From Calditrichia bacterium (lineage in GTDB: Bacteria; Calditrichota; Calditrichia; RBG-13-44-9; J075), in contig JACKAP010000015.1 in assembly GCA_020635015.1 (NCBI GenBank), positions 88,487-152,486 of the forward strand: a stretch of 64,000 nucleotides of DNA. The letters run 5' to 3'. Below the pieces are notes generated by a model. It saw only the letters and a list, made by a program, of their open reading frames with translations. It was not told the DNA's origin and made no database searches. The translations under genes were made by a program, and so were the position numbers. Positions 52,259-61,349 of the stretch are shown here, piece after piece. The stretch's first letter is position 1. Every line of letters begins with the position of its first letter.

Positions 52259-53721
52259 TCGCTGTAGTAATTGATTACCTGGATAATGCCCTCGCTGTTA
52301 ACCGGGTAGAAGGTCTTTTCATCATCCATGAACTTGTGCATCACCGAATTCAGGGTGGGCCGGTAAAGCCCGCTGCCGGCGTAGCCCCCACCTTCAAAAG
52401 CGCCGACCTTGCCGCGCAGGGGATGCTCGACGAAGAAACGGGTGATCTCGGCATTGATCTGATCTATCTTTTCCTGATACTGTGCCTCCGCCGTTTTGAG
52501 GGCGGTTTCCGAGGCGCCGGCAGTTTTCATCTCCGCCAGTCCGGCGCTTTTATCCCGCCCGGCCTGCGCCAGGGCGGCGGACAGGCTGTCGAAAACATCT
52601 TGCTGCCAGTCGGTGGGAATAGCGATGCCCGGCGAGAGCAGGTGCCTCCACTTCAGGTTCTCCGGATCGAGCAACGCGGTAATGTTGACCGGCCGCGGCT
52701 CCACCCCGGGTGCAAAAAATTCCTCATACGAAACGCTGGAAGTGTAATACTCATCCGCCAGTCCGGCGAAGGAATGCCCCATCTCGTGGATCAACAGAAA
52801 TTCGCTCCGTTTATCATCGGCGGTAAAGGTAGTATAGGCATTATAGATGCCTCCGCCGCCATAACGAGCGCTGTTGATCATGATCAGCAGCGCGTCGTAG
52901 GGCACCTGGCCGGCGATATCACGCAGGGTCTGGTTGTCTTCCGTCAGCAGATAGCGTTCGGAATCCAGGGCATTGAAGGAGGTGTTCAGCACGGTATTTT
53001 TGTAGCTCCCCTTGCGCGGCTCATCGGTGCCGCTTTCCTGCGAGGGACTGAAGATGGCGCTGACATTAAAGCGTTTGCGCTGGCTTTTGTAGGGCTCCCA
53101 CTGAAAGATCAGGTCGCAGTAACGCCGGGCGTCTTTGGCGAATTTTTCCTCCTCATTTTTGGTGTAGCCCTCGCCCAGCAGCAGCAGGTCGACCTTCTGA
53201 TGTGCCGGGCCGCTCTCCAGCAGGCGGTAGACCCGGTCATTACGCCCCGGCGCTTCGCTGATGATGTGATAATCCGCCGGATCGATCACCCGGCTGTACA
53301 CCGGATGGCGCAGGTTCTCCCGGTCGCTGACCTCCAGCACAAAGCGCACCGGCTTTTTAGGAAAAGGCGTCAGCACGCTCTCATGAAAGGTGCGCATCAC
53401 CCCCTCCCGGGCCGGGGCGGTGGTGCGGTATTCCTCGCAGTAGCTGTTGAAGCCCTTACTGAAGATCACCCGGTTGGAGGCGATGTCGATCAGCAGCGCC
53501 CGGTAGGTGCCCAGGTCGTAGGGCTCCATCAGATGCCGGGTGCTGCCGGCCCAGGGGCCCTGGCGGTAGAGCTGATCCAGGGTGAAGATCTCCGTTTCCT
53601 TATCGGCGGTATGATAATAATCGATCCGCAGGGTCTGGTCGATAAAATAATCGCCGAAGCGCAGTTGATCCTGCCCAAAAACTGCGCCCATCATTATCAA
53701 TATAAAAAGAACTGGTTTCAT
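52255..53721 (-). CDS. Secreted M64-family metallopeptidase (IgA-peptidase type)
   Basis: The 488-aa product has a short signal peptide (MKPVLFILIMMGAVFGQ), a beta-rich N-terminal domain, and the M64 catalytic region: KVDLLLLGEGYT, LLIMINSARYGGGGIYNAY and IHEMGHSFAGLADEYY (HExxHxxGxxD-like zinc site). The C-terminal EGGGYAGSGLYRPTLNSVM is also family-typical. It is predicted to cleave proteins outside the cell. It is co-transcribed with the cyclodeaminase-like gene. Confidence 0.92.
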   Translation of the reverse strand: MKPVLFILIMMGAVFGQDQLRFGDYFIDQTLRIDYYHTADKETEIFTLDQLYRQGPWAGSTRHLMEPYDLGTYRALLIDIASNRVIFSKGFNSYCEEYRTTAPAREGVMRTFHESVLTPFPKKPVRFVLEVSDRENLRHPVYSRVIDPADYHIISEAPGRNDRVYRLLESGPAHQKVDLLLLGEGYTKNEEEKFAKDARRYCDLIFQWEPYKSQRKRFNVSAIFSPSQESGTDEPRKGSYKNTVLNTSFNALDSERYLLTEDNQTLRDIAGQVPYDALLIMINSARYGGGGIYNAYTTFTADDKRSEFLLIHEMGHSFAGLADEYYTSSVSYEEFFAPGVEPRPVNITALLDPENLKWRHLLSPGIAIPTDWQQDVFDSLSAALAQAGRDKSAGLAEMKTAGASETALKTAEAQYQEKIDQINAEITRFFVEHPLRGKVGAFEGGGYAGSGLYRPTLNSVMHKFMDDEKTFYPVNSEGIIQVINYYSE

Positions 53722-53799
53722 GAGACCTCTGATTTAGTATTCATTAACAGTTTTCTATATTTTTTCCCCGATTCTTTGCACTCATAAAAAACGGTCTTT

Positions 53800-53849
53800 T
53801 GCCACAGAGCCACAGAGAACACAGAGAACTGACAACTCTCTGTACTGCA
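53800..53849. repeat. Half-element of ccacagag/acacagaga repeats, target of the IS insertion
   Basis: gccacagag, ccacagaga, acacagaga and actgacaactctctg occur in 8-9-nt steps. The IS701-like element is inserted at ctag just behind it, so the second half of the inverted repeat may have been displaced. Confidence 0.65.
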
Positions 53850-53853
53850 CTAG

Positions 53854-55317
53854 CCATTAGTTTCGTGCCTTTTGGCCCGTTTCGGTAGCGCCTAAAATGA
53901 ACCCACGGCGCTGCCTCTGAGTTTGTAAAGGTTGGCACACCAACAAGCTCAGGAGGTCAACGCCGTGGATCAATTTTGCGTAACGTCTTTCGGACAGTTT
54001 CTCATGAATATGTTTACTCATTGTTTTATTCCGCAGTCGTTTCAAAGTTTCATGATTTTGGCTCATGGGTGGTCTTTAGCTTCCAATCGCCATACCATCT
54101 CCACTTACTTGTGGCTTTCCGGAGCGACGTCGGTTAAACATTTTTCTCGCTACTATACCTTTCTTTCCGGGCGATTCTTTAACGTCACCGATCAATTATG
54201 GGTATCGGTTATTGCGATGATCGATCAAATGATACCCGGCGGAGAAGTCATCCGCCTGAAGATAGATTCCACCATCCGTAAGAAAAGCGGGCGGCAGATT
54301 CATGGCCGTGATATCTACCGCAACGGCGCCGGCACTGCCCGGCAGGAGTATCGAACTCTGTTGGGGCTGCACTTTGTCACCGGGATCATCACCATCACAT
54401 TTGGCAAGCATCAGCTAAATGTGCCCATTGGCATCGAATTATATCTCAAAGAACATTGGGCCAAAGAGTTAGACCTGCCCTTCAAATCCCGCAGTCAACT
54501 GGCCCGGGAACTGATTGATCGTGTCGCGAAACGACTGCCGCATCGAGACATACGCGTTATCGTCGATGGGGATTATGCCACGACCTTTTTCCTCAAAGAT
54601 CTGCCGGCCAATGTTCACAGTGTCGGTCGTTTCCCCATCGACGGCAAACTCTATCATCCATGCGATCCCGCTCAACATACCGGTCGTGGCCGCCCCAGGC
54701 TCAAAGGGCAATGCATCGGCGCACCGCGCGATCTCATGCATTCACTCGGCGGATGGATGCCCCATCCCGAGGAAGCCGAAACCGAAATCAAACTCGTCAC
54801 CGGTATCTGGCATAACGTTTTTCCCAAACAGCAAATCCAGGTCGTGGTGGTGAGACGATTTAACACCGACGATCCGAAAAAGAAAGTGGTTGAAGCTTTC
54901 TACACCACCGATCTGCGACTCTCGGCAAACGACATCCTCGATGAGTACCGGAACCGATGGGATATTGAAATCGATTTCCGGGATGCCAATGCCTACTACG
55001 GCCTTGCCAAAGATCAATGCCGAAAATACCGGCGGATTGTGGCCATCAACAACTTCCGGATGCTGATGGCGGCATCCAGAACCTTGTTCTGCATCCAGCA
55101 ATTACAAGAATCCGAAACGCTAAATCTCATCCGCTATCGGCCCTGGTATCGCCAAAAGAAACAACTCGCGCAATTAGACATCGAAACCATCAACCGCGAA
55201 ATCTTACAAGCTCAGGGAATTTTTCCAACACCTTGTTTTATACAAGATGTTGAAGAAATTACAAAGATCAAACATGGGCCGCAACACCGGGCCGCTTAAA
55301 AGGCACGAAACTAATGA
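53854..55317 (+). mobile_element. IS701-like insertion sequence
   Basis: A 1464-bp element is bounded by 19-bp perfect terminal inverted repeats at 53855-53873 (cattagtttcgtgcctttt) and 55298-55316. It is flanked by a 4-bp direct repeat ctag (53850-53853 and 55318-55321). A CTAG (YTAR-type) duplication is characteristic of the IS701 family. It carries one transposase gene, apparently intact. The intact ends and duplications suggest a recent insertion. Confidence 0.9.
53965..55299 (+). CDS. IS701-family DDE transposase
   Basis: GTG start at 53965, 7 nt after AGGAGG; the product is 444 aa. DDE residues are suggested by IRLKIDSTIRKKSGRQIHG (first Asp), RVIVDGDYATTFF (second Asp) and the YRNRWDIEIDFRDANAYYGL region (Glu). 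An N-terminal helical region follows the DDE_5/IS701 pattern. It should catalyse cut-and-paste movement of the element. No frameshift or stop interrupts it. Confidence 0.9.
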   Translation: MDQFCVTSFGQFLMNMFTHCFIPQSFQSFMILAHGWSLASNRHTISTYLWLSGATSVKHFSRYYTFLSGRFFNVTDQLWVSVIAMIDQMIPGGEVIRLKIDSTIRKKSGRQIHGRDIYRNGAGTARQEYRTLLGLHFVTGIITITFGKHQLNVPIGIELYLKEHWAKELDLPFKSRSQLARELIDRVAKRLPHRDIRVIVDGDYATTFFLKDLPANVHSVGRFPIDGKLYHPCDPAQHTGRGRPRLKGQCIGAPRDLMHSLGGWMPHPEEAETEIKLVTGIWHNVFPKQQIQVVVVRRFNTDDPKKKVVEAFYTTDLRLSANDILDEYRNRWDIEIDFRDANAYYGLAKDQCRKYRRIVAINNFRMLMAASRTLFCIQQLQESETLNLIRYRPWYRQKKQLAQLDIETINREILQAQGIFPTPCFIQDVEEITKIKHGPQHRAA

Positions 55318-55658
55318 CTAGTAGAGATGTTGATTGGGGTACGGGTATATATCGGGGTTCTTTTACAGCACGTTTGATATTTGGGGATCAACGATACAGC
55401 CTTTTCTCAGTGTTTACAACCAACGAATTTAGCATAAACCTTGGCTGGAATTGGGATAAACCTATCGGTATAGAAGTAATAGAACAATTTAGAACTAAAG
55501 TGCGAGATCGCCTAGATTTGGCATTTGATAAATCCCGATGGAATAACGGATGGTCGATTGCGCAGTTATCATTATTATTAGATCCGCAAAAGCTAAAAAT
55601 TTTCAAAGATATTATTAAGACTTTCAAAGATTCGGTAAACACAAATTCTCACGCGTAG
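55314..55658 (+). pseudogene. 5-prime-truncated gene fragment fused to the IS end
   Basis: The frame begins at an ATG inside the IS terminal repeat and continues for 114 codons beyond the ctag duplication. It contains FTARLIFGDQRYSLFSVFTT, NLGWNWDKPIGIEVIEQF and LSLLLDPQKLKIFKDIIKTF. The sequence has the look of a genuine C-terminal domain, but the true N-terminus must lie on the far side of the IS, where only repeat DNA is now found. AT-rich like the following Mrr gene; family not recognised. Confidence 0.55.
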
Positions 55659-55780
55659 ATAAAATTCCTTTTTTTTGCAAAATATAATTCTTTAAGAACT
55701 TAGACTTATTATCACGACAACTTATTCCAAATATATACGACAGATTTCTTTTCGCTCAATCAAGATAAAAGGAAAACATA

Positions 55781-56659
55781 ATGGCAGAAATTACAAGAAG
55801 TCGTACTGGCGAGTTACTAAGATTAGTTTTTGAAGTATTGATGGCTGCTGAAAATCCAGTTCGAGCAAGTGAGGTGCTCTCCAAGGTAAGGGGTATGACC
55901 AAGTTAACCGATTATGAAAAAGGAGAATTCGACTCCGGTGGCATACGCGTTGATACCATTATCAGATTCGCAACGGTTGATTGTGTAAAGGCCGGCTGGA
56001 TGCTTAAAGAGAAGGGAAGGTGGTCTGTAACAGAAGAAGGTATTGTAGCTTATAACCAATACTCAAATCCAGAAAAATTTTACAGAGAAGCCGTAAAACT
56101 ATATCATAAATGGAAAAAGGGGCAACTGGGCGAAAATGAGTCGGAGGCAGAACGAGAAGTCAAGGAGGTCACTATAACTATTGAAAAAGCGGATGAACTT
56201 GCTTGGAAAGAAATTGAGGACTATCTAAAATCGATGGATCCATATGAATTTCAAGAATTGGTTGCTTCGCTTTTGAAGGCAATGGGTTATCATGTTAGCT
56301 GGATTTCCCCAAAAGGTAAAGATGGAGGTCTAGATATACTTGCATGGTCTGATCCTTTGGGAACCAAACCTCCAAGAATCAAAGTTCAAGTCAAGCGTTA
56401 TGAATCTAATATTAATGTAGATTCTGTTAGGTCATTCATGGCGCTACTTGGTGACGATGATGTTGGCATTTTTGTTACAACAAGTGATTTCACTCGCGAT
56501 GCGAAGGATGAAGCAAGAACCCAAGAAAAAAGGAAAATAACTCTTATAGGACTTGCCAAATTTGTTGAACTATGGATAGAGTATTATGCCAATTTGGATG
56601 ATTTAGCCCGGAGAAAATTTCCATTGCAACCTATTTACTTTCTGTCACCAAATCAATAG
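55781..56659 (+). CDS. Mrr-type restriction endonuclease (type IV)
   Basis: The 292-aa product has an N-terminal winged-helix region (about 1-90) and a C-terminal Mrr catalytic domain: Glu159 in EFQELVASLLKAMGY, GKDGGLDILA (Asp185), KVQVKRY (Gln203-Lys205), the PD-(D/E)xK nuclease variant. Mrr enzymes cleave modified DNA. The gene is strongly AT-rich compared with its surroundings and begins 12 nt after an AAAGGAAA ribosome-binding site. It is followed by another modification-dependent nuclease, so it is part of a horizontally acquired defence module. Confidence 0.92.
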   Translation: MAEITRSRTGELLRLVFEVLMAAENPVRASEVLSKVRGMTKLTDYEKGEFDSGGIRVDTIIRFATVDCVKAGWMLKEKGRWSVTEEGIVAYNQYSNPEKFYREAVKLYHKWKKGQLGENESEAEREVKEVTITIEKADELAWKEIEDYLKSMDPYEFQELVASLLKAMGYHVSWISPKGKDGGLDILAWSDPLGTKPPRIKVQVKRYESNINVDSVRSFMALLGDDDVGIFVTTSDFTRDAKDEARTQEKRKITLIGLAKFVELWIEYYANLDDLARRKFPLQPIYFLSPNQ

Positions 56660-56753
56660 TAATAATTACCAACAAGGGATTTTTTGCTATAAAGCTCCAA
56701 AATTATGATTTGTTTTATGTCAAGATATACTGAATTAAACTGTTTAAGGTTTT

Positions 56754-57638
56754 ATGGAAACCATCCGCCAACAATTCCAATCCATCAACATCTGGAGACG
56801 CGGCTCCGAGCGGGCGCCGCACAAGCCGCTGCTGATTTTGCTGGCATTGGGGCATTACCAACGGGGTGGGGAACGGCTGATTTCGTTTGAATGGATCAAC
56901 GAAAAATTGAAAGAACTGCTGAAGGATTTCGGGCCGCGCCGACAATTCTATCGTCCGGAATATCCCTTCTGGAGGCTACAGAACGATGGCCTTTGGGAGA
57001 TACCCAAACGTGGCGTCCTATTAAACAAAACGGCTAATGATGATGTCAACAGAAAAGAACTCTTGAGCGTTTCGGCGGTGGGTGGTTTTCCAGAAGGGTT
57101 GTATCAGCGCCTGAAAAAGAATCCCGGCCTAGTCAGGGAGATCGTCCGCGATATTTTGGATAAATATTTCTCAGAAACGCTGCATGATGATATTCTGCAA
57201 AGTGTCGGATTGGATCTCGAAATGACCACCAGTAGGAGTCGAATCCGCAGCCCGCACTTCCGGAACAACATCCTCAAGGCCTACGAATACCGCTGCGCCA
57301 TCTGCGGGTTTGACATTCGCATGGCGGGTAATCCGGTGGGTCTGGAAGCAGCCCATATCCAATGGCATCAGTACGAAGGTCCAGACATCGAGCCAAACGG
57401 TCTGGCTCTGTGTTCCCTACACCATAAGTTGTTCGATCGCGGAGTGTTTACTCTGTCACCGGAACTGGAAATCCTGGTTTCCGAATACGCCAGTGGAGGA
57501 GAGAATTTTGATTTCTGGCTAAAACGGCATCACGGTCATAAGATTCTCCATCCACAGCGGCCAGATTATTATCCTGATCCCAAATATGTTACCTGGCATG
57601 TCCGGGAGGTATTTCGTGGACCGTCGCGGTATTTATAG
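56754..57638 (+). CDS. SBD-HNH restriction endonuclease of the phosphorothioate-DNA-recognising type
   Basis: The 294-aa product has an N-terminal sulfur-binding-domain-like region (HKPLLILLALGHYQ, YPFWRLQNDGLWEIP) and a C-terminal HNH nuclease: YRCAICGFDIRM, GLEAAHIQWH, PNGLALCSLHHKLFDRG with the zinc-binding Cys pairs. This architecture belongs to ScoMcrA-like nucleases that recognise phosphorothioated DNA, so a host with them should lack Dnd modification. GC content is higher than that of the Mrr gene 94 nt upstream. No clear ribosome-binding site precedes ATG 56754. Confidence 0.88.
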   Translation: METIRQQFQSINIWRRGSERAPHKPLLILLALGHYQRGGERLISFEWINEKLKELLKDFGPRRQFYRPEYPFWRLQNDGLWEIPKRGVLLNKTANDDVNRKELLSVSAVGGFPEGLYQRLKKNPGLVREIVRDILDKYFSETLHDDILQSVGLDLEMTTSRSRIRSPHFRNNILKAYEYRCAICGFDIRMAGNPVGLEAAHIQWHQYEGPDIEPNGLALCSLHHKLFDRGVFTLSPELEILVSEYASGGENFDFWLKRHHGHKILHPQRPDYYPDPKYVTWHVREVFRGPSRYL

Positions 57639-57657
57639 CTATATCGCGATATTTTAT

Positions 57658-57792
57658 TGCAAGGGGTAAAGGGCATGGGGCATGGTGTATTACAGGGCGG
57701 GTGTCAAAACATGCGCTTGCACATTACGGCGCCATGCCCCATGCCCTTAGCCCCATGCCATAAAACTTAACACGGTGCACAATATGAGCATT
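57658..57792 (+). repeat. MITE-like inverted-repeat element, copy D
   Basis: aaagggcatggggcatggtg (left arm) and gccatgccccatgcccttag (right arm) flank a core (tattacagggcgggtgtcaa onward to acggc) collinear with copy B and inverse to copy A. The right end, cacggtgcacaatatgagca, matches the inverse of the left end of copy A. It closes the restriction island. The rest of the gap to 57953 is an AT-rich leader without further features. Confidence 0.8.
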
Positions 57793-57953
57793 ACAAAATA
57801 ACCTCCCCCCTTGACTTTCTCCCCACTTTTCCCTAAACTCAAAAGCAATCGTAAACAAAAGAAATAAAACGCAAGTTTTTCACTTACACTATCTTTCTTT
57901 TTGCGATAAGATTGACATTTCCACCCCCAATAGCCAGGAGAAAGGATTTTCTC

Positions 57954-58718
57954 ATGGTCGATTTCAAAAAATTTCTGCTGAAGCCCCTGATGTTGGCGGC
58001 GTTACTGTTGGCCTTCGCCGCCTGCGAGCGCACTGAGGAACCGGCCGCGCCGGACTACCAGATTATTGCCGCCCCCACGGAAGCGGTGATGACGGTGGAC
58101 GGTTTGCTGGATGAGCCGGCATGGCAAAGCGCCCAGACCGTCACCCTGGCGGAAAACCGCACCGGCACGGCGGTGAGCGACAGCGCGGTGCTGACCCGGG
58201 TCAAAACCTGCTACAACCCGACCACCCTGTTCATCGCCTTTATCTGCAATGATCCCGATATCTGGACCACTTTTACCCAACGCGATGAGCATCTCTGGGA
58301 AGAGGAGGTGGTGGAGGTGTTTCTCGATACCGACCGGGAACCGTCTACCTACGTGGAGATCGAGGTCTCCCCCGCCAATGTGCTGTTCGACAGCTATATC
58401 GTCGATCCGGTTCATATCGATGTGCCGGCGACCAAGCAGTACGATCTGTCCGCCATTCAGACCGCGGTTGCGGTCGAGGGCACGCTGAACCGGCGCGACG
58501 ACCGCGACCGGCGCTGGACGGTGGAGATCGCCATTCCGCTGGCGGAAGTTATCAAGGACGCGAAGGGGGTGGTGCCCGGCCAGACCACCTGGCGGATCAA
58601 CTTCTACCGCATCAACGCCGACGGCGGCGGAAAATCCACCGGCTATGCCTGGTCGCCCACCGGCGCGCGGTTTCACAAGCCGGAGGTGTTTGGGGTGGTG
58701 CGGTTTGGAGGGCCTTAG
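57954..58718 (+). CDS. Lipoprotein with CBM9-like carbohydrate-binding domain
   Basis: ATG 57954 follows CAGGAGAAAGG. The 254-aa product has a lipoprotein signal ending LAFAAC. Nearly all of the rest is a family-9-like carbohydrate-binding module: VDGLLDEPAWQSAQTVTL, FIAFICNDPDI, EVVEVFLDTDREPSTYVEIE and TWRINFYRI. CBM9 modules bind xylan, glucans or chain ends. It opens the glycan locus that follows. The stop codon TAG at 58716-58718 is immediately followed by a heptamer array. Confidence 0.88.
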   Translation: MVDFKKFLLKPLMLAALLLAFAACERTEEPAAPDYQIIAAPTEAVMTVDGLLDEPAWQSAQTVTLAENRTGTAVSDSAVLTRVKTCYNPTTLFIAFICNDPDIWTTFTQRDEHLWEEEVVEVFLDTDREPSTYVEIEVSPANVLFDSYIVDPVHIDVPATKQYDLSAIQTAVAVEGTLNRRDDRDRRWTVEIAIPLAEVIKDAKGVVPGQTTWRINFYRINADGGGKSTGYAWSPTGARFHKPEVFGVVRFGGP

Positions 58719-58788
58719 AGTGCGGAGTGCGGAGTGCGGAGTGCGGAGTGCGGAGTGCGGAGTGCGGAGTGCGGAGTGCGGAGTGCGG
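58719..58788. repeat. Heptanucleotide array, unit agtgcgg, 10 copies
   Basis: Ten perfect copies of agtgcgg begin at the base after the stop codon of 57954-58718. Frames through it in both directions give 7-residue repeats and are not genes. Confidence 0.95.
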
Positions 58789-58805
58789 AGGTTGGGATGG
58801 TCTCG

Positions 58806-58920
58806 TTCGACGCTCCGCGTCGAATGCATATCGTGACGCTCTGCGTCACCCCGGCAAGAATCAAATCCGTGCACGCGCGACGCGGAGCGTCGAAAGGCCG
58901 GGCGCCACGCGGAGCGTGGC
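58806..58920. repeat. Four hairpins with variable stems and constant acgc/gcgt core
   Basis: ttcgacgctccgcgtcgaa (58806-58824), gtgacgctctgcgtcac (58833-58849), cgacgcggagcgtcg (58878-58892) and gccacgcggagcgtggc (58904-58920). The loops are tcc/tct in the first two and gga in the last two, so the second pair is inverted. The stems differ outside the acgc/gcgt core but always pair. Confidence 0.88.
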
Positions 58921-58971
58921 ACCAGAACGTAATGGCCAAAGCGTAATTTTATATCTTTGTCTTTTAACTTA

Positions 58972-59022
58972 ATCAGTAATCCGCGGAAATCCGCGTCATC
59001 CGCGTCATCCGCGTTCTATTAA
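58972..59022. repeat. Half-element of aatccgcg repeats
   Basis: aatccgcgg, aaatccgcgtc, atccgcgtc, atccgcgttct in 9-10-nt steps match the right arm of the element at 4592-4772. The block ends 20 nt before the next start codon. Confidence 0.8.
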
Positions 59023-59041
59023 AAACTTGAGGGGTAAGAAC

Positions 59042-60133
59042 ATGCGTTATTCACTGACAATCCTGATCGCGATGATCATCTGCATGCCCATGCTCGCCCA
59101 GGAGGGTGAGCTGAAACTGCTCGACTGGAGGCCGATCAGCCAGATGGTGGTGAAGGAAACCAAAATCATGAAGCCGAAGTTTCCGGTGATCGACATTCAC
59201 AACCATCTGGGGGATCTGGCGCAGACCGCGCATTTCCTGGAGGAGATGGACCAGGCCGGGGTCTGGAAATGCGTCAGCCTGGATGCGAACTCGGCAGATG
59301 ATTTTTACAAGGCGCATCTCCAGGCGTCGCAAAAAGTCTCCAAAGAACGCTTTCTGCTGTTTTTCCGCCCGGATTTCAGCAAGATCGATGAGTCGGATTT
59401 CGGCAAGAAGGAAGCGAAACGGCTGGAAGAAGCGGTGCGCATGGGGGTGCGCGGCCTGAAGATTGCCAAGACGCTGGGGCTGACCTACCGCGATAAAACC
59501 GGCAAATTGGTGACAGTGGACGACCCCCGAATCGACCCGATCTGGGCCAAATGCGGAGAGCTGGGCATCCCGGTGATGATCCACGTCTCCGATCCCAAGG
59601 CCTTCTTCACCCCGGTCGACCGCTACAACGAACGCTACGATGAACTGGGCGCCCATCCGGACTGGTCGTTCTACGGCGGCGACTACCCCTCAAAGGATGA
59701 GATCCTGGCGGCGCGCAACCGGGTGATCGCCCGGCATCCGAACACGATCTTCATTGGCGCCCACATGGGGAACCTGCCGGAAGAATTGGGCAAGGTGGCT
59801 ACCTGGCTGGAGACCTATCCCAATTTTTATGTCGACATCGACGCCCGGATCAGCGAGCTGGGCCGGCAGCCCTACACCGCGCGCCGCTTCTTCATCAGGT
59901 ACCAGGACCGCATCCTGTTTGGTACCGACACCCCGCCCAATGCCGAAGCCTACCGCATTTACTACCGCTTCCTGGAAACCGACGACGAGTATATCGACCC
60001 CGCCGCCGGGCATCACCTCCAGGGACGGTGGATGATCTACGGGCTGTTCCTTCCGGATGAGGTGCTGGAGAAGGTCTACTACAAAAATGCGCTTAAAATT
60101 TTGAACATGGCCAAAATGAAAAAAGAGGGCTGA
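59042..60133 (+). CDS. Secreted amidohydrolase (Amidohydro_2-type TIM barrel)
   Basis: ATG 59042 follows GAGGGG. The 363-aa product has a signal peptide (ILIAMIICMPMLAQ) and an amidohydrolase-2 barrel: PVIDIHNHLGDL (metal HxH), VMIHVSDPKAFF, IFIGAHMGNLPEE, and ILFGTDTPPNAEAY with the late metal/catalytic Asp. These proteins are hydrolases or decarboxylases; the substrate is unknown. It is followed by the GH18 gene after one base, so they are co-translated. Confidence 0.88.
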   Translation: MRYSLTILIAMIICMPMLAQEGELKLLDWRPISQMVVKETKIMKPKFPVIDIHNHLGDLAQTAHFLEEMDQAGVWKCVSLDANSADDFYKAHLQASQKVSKERFLLFFRPDFSKIDESDFGKKEAKRLEEAVRMGVRGLKIAKTLGLTYRDKTGKLVTVDDPRIDPIWAKCGELGIPVMIHVSDPKAFFTPVDRYNERYDELGAHPDWSFYGGDYPSKDEILAARNRVIARHPNTIFIGAHMGNLPEELGKVATWLETYPNFYVDIDARISELGRQPYTARRFFIRYQDRILFGTDTPPNAEAYRIYYRFLETDDEYIDPAAGHHLQGRWMIYGLFLPDEVLEKVYYKNALKILNMAKMKKEG

Positions 60134-60134
60134 T

Positions 60135-61319
60135 ATGAAGCGATGCCAAAACCAGGTGCTTATCCTGCTGTTATTGATGATGTTCGGGCCACTCCTGGCG
60201 CAAGAGAAGGAGACCGTCGGGTTTTATCAATCCTGGATGTGGAAGCAGTATCCGGTGATGATGAATCCCGCTGCGATCCCCTACGGAAAATTAACCGCCA
60301 TCAACTATGCCTTTTTTTATCCGCTGGAAAGCGGGGAGATCTTGGGGATGGATCCGGCTGCCGATCGCTACCTGCTACAGGGTGAAGCGGATGACATGCC
60401 CGCGGGTGCGGAACCTGCAGCGTCGATCATCGAATTAGCCCGGGCCCACGGTACCAGGGTGCTTTTGTCTATCGGCGGGTGGGAAACCTCCGGCAATTTT
60501 CCACAGGTCGCCGCAGATCCGCAAAAACGCGCCCGTTTTGCCCATGGGTGCATCCGGCATATCCGGAATTACGGGTTTGACGGCATCGACATCGATTGGG
60601 AATTTCCCGGGTATGTCCGCCACAACGGCACCCCGCAGGACCGCTTTAACTTCACCTATTTGCTGCAGACGGTCCGCGACAGCCTGGCGGCATATGGCAA
60701 AACAACCGGCCGGCAGTACTTGCTCTCCGCCTCGCTTCCCGCTGCCGCCGGCCATCTGCCGGACATCGACGTGCAAAAGATAACCCCTATTTTGGACTAT
60801 CTCAATATTATGACCTACGATCTCTTCGGTCCCTGGGGGAAGATCAGCAATCACCATGCCGCCCTGTACGGGCCAGCGCAGGGTGATTCCGCCCGCTGCA
60901 TGGACGGCGCGTTTAAGCTCTATCACGATATCCATGGGGTGCCGGCGGAAAAGATCAACCTGTGTGCGGCATTTTCGGGGCACGTATATACCAACTGCAC
61001 TGAAATTTATGGAGAGCACCAGGGAGGGGACAACGACCTTTTTCCGGCCGGAGACGGCGTTTTGTATGCGCATATCATGGAAAAAGCCGATTGGTTCGAA
61101 CGGCAATGGGATCCCGTGGCGCAGGCACCCTATCTGGTGAGCGCCTCCCGGAAAATACTCATATCCCTGGATGATGAAGCGTCGGTCGCCCTCAAGGCGG
61201 ACTACATCATCCGCAACAAAGCCCACGGGCTGGTCATCTGGCCGCTAATGGGAGACCACCTGAAGGATGGGCGGACGCCCCTGCTGGACGCAATTTATCA
61301 AAAATTCGGCAGTCATTGA
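60135..61319 (+). CDS. Secreted glycoside hydrolase family 18 (chitinase-like)
   Basis: The 394-aa product has a signal peptide (LLLLMMFGPLLAQ) and a GH18 barrel with SIGG (112-115) and GFDGIDIDWEFPG, giving the DxxDxDxE catalytic motif with Glu156 as acid. NIMTYDLFGPWG provides the conserved Tyr and Asp on strand 6, and GLVIWPLMGD the Trp. It should cleave chitin or related N-acetylglucosamine polymers with substrate assistance. It lies directly after the amidohydrolase gene. Confidence 0.93.
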   Translation: MKRCQNQVLILLLLMMFGPLLAQEKETVGFYQSWMWKQYPVMMNPAAIPYGKLTAINYAFFYPLESGEILGMDPAADRYLLQGEADDMPAGAEPAASIIELARAHGTRVLLSIGGWETSGNFPQVAADPQKRARFAHGCIRHIRNYGFDGIDIDWEFPGYVRHNGTPQDRFNFTYLLQTVRDSLAAYGKTTGRQYLLSASLPAAAGHLPDIDVQKITPILDYLNIMTYDLFGPWGKISNHHAALYGPAQGDSARCMDGAFKLYHDIHGVPAEKINLCAAFSGHVYTNCTEIYGEHQGGDNDLFPAGDGVLYAHIMEKADWFERQWDPVAQAPYLVSASRKILISLDDEASVALKADYIIRNKAHGLVIWPLMGDHLKDGRTPLLDAIYQKFGSH

Positions 61320-61349
61320 CATTCGATCCGCCGAATCCCTCTTCTTCTT

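Noticed and set aside
55314..55658. Intact small gene downstream of the IS
   Set aside because: Its ATG lies in the IS terminal repeat and no ribosome-binding site is present; a truncated gene is more likely.
58727..58972. Plus- and minus-strand frames across the agtgcgg array and hairpins
   Set aside because: Translated repeats of 7 residues in every frame are a consequence of the 7-nt period; no start signals.
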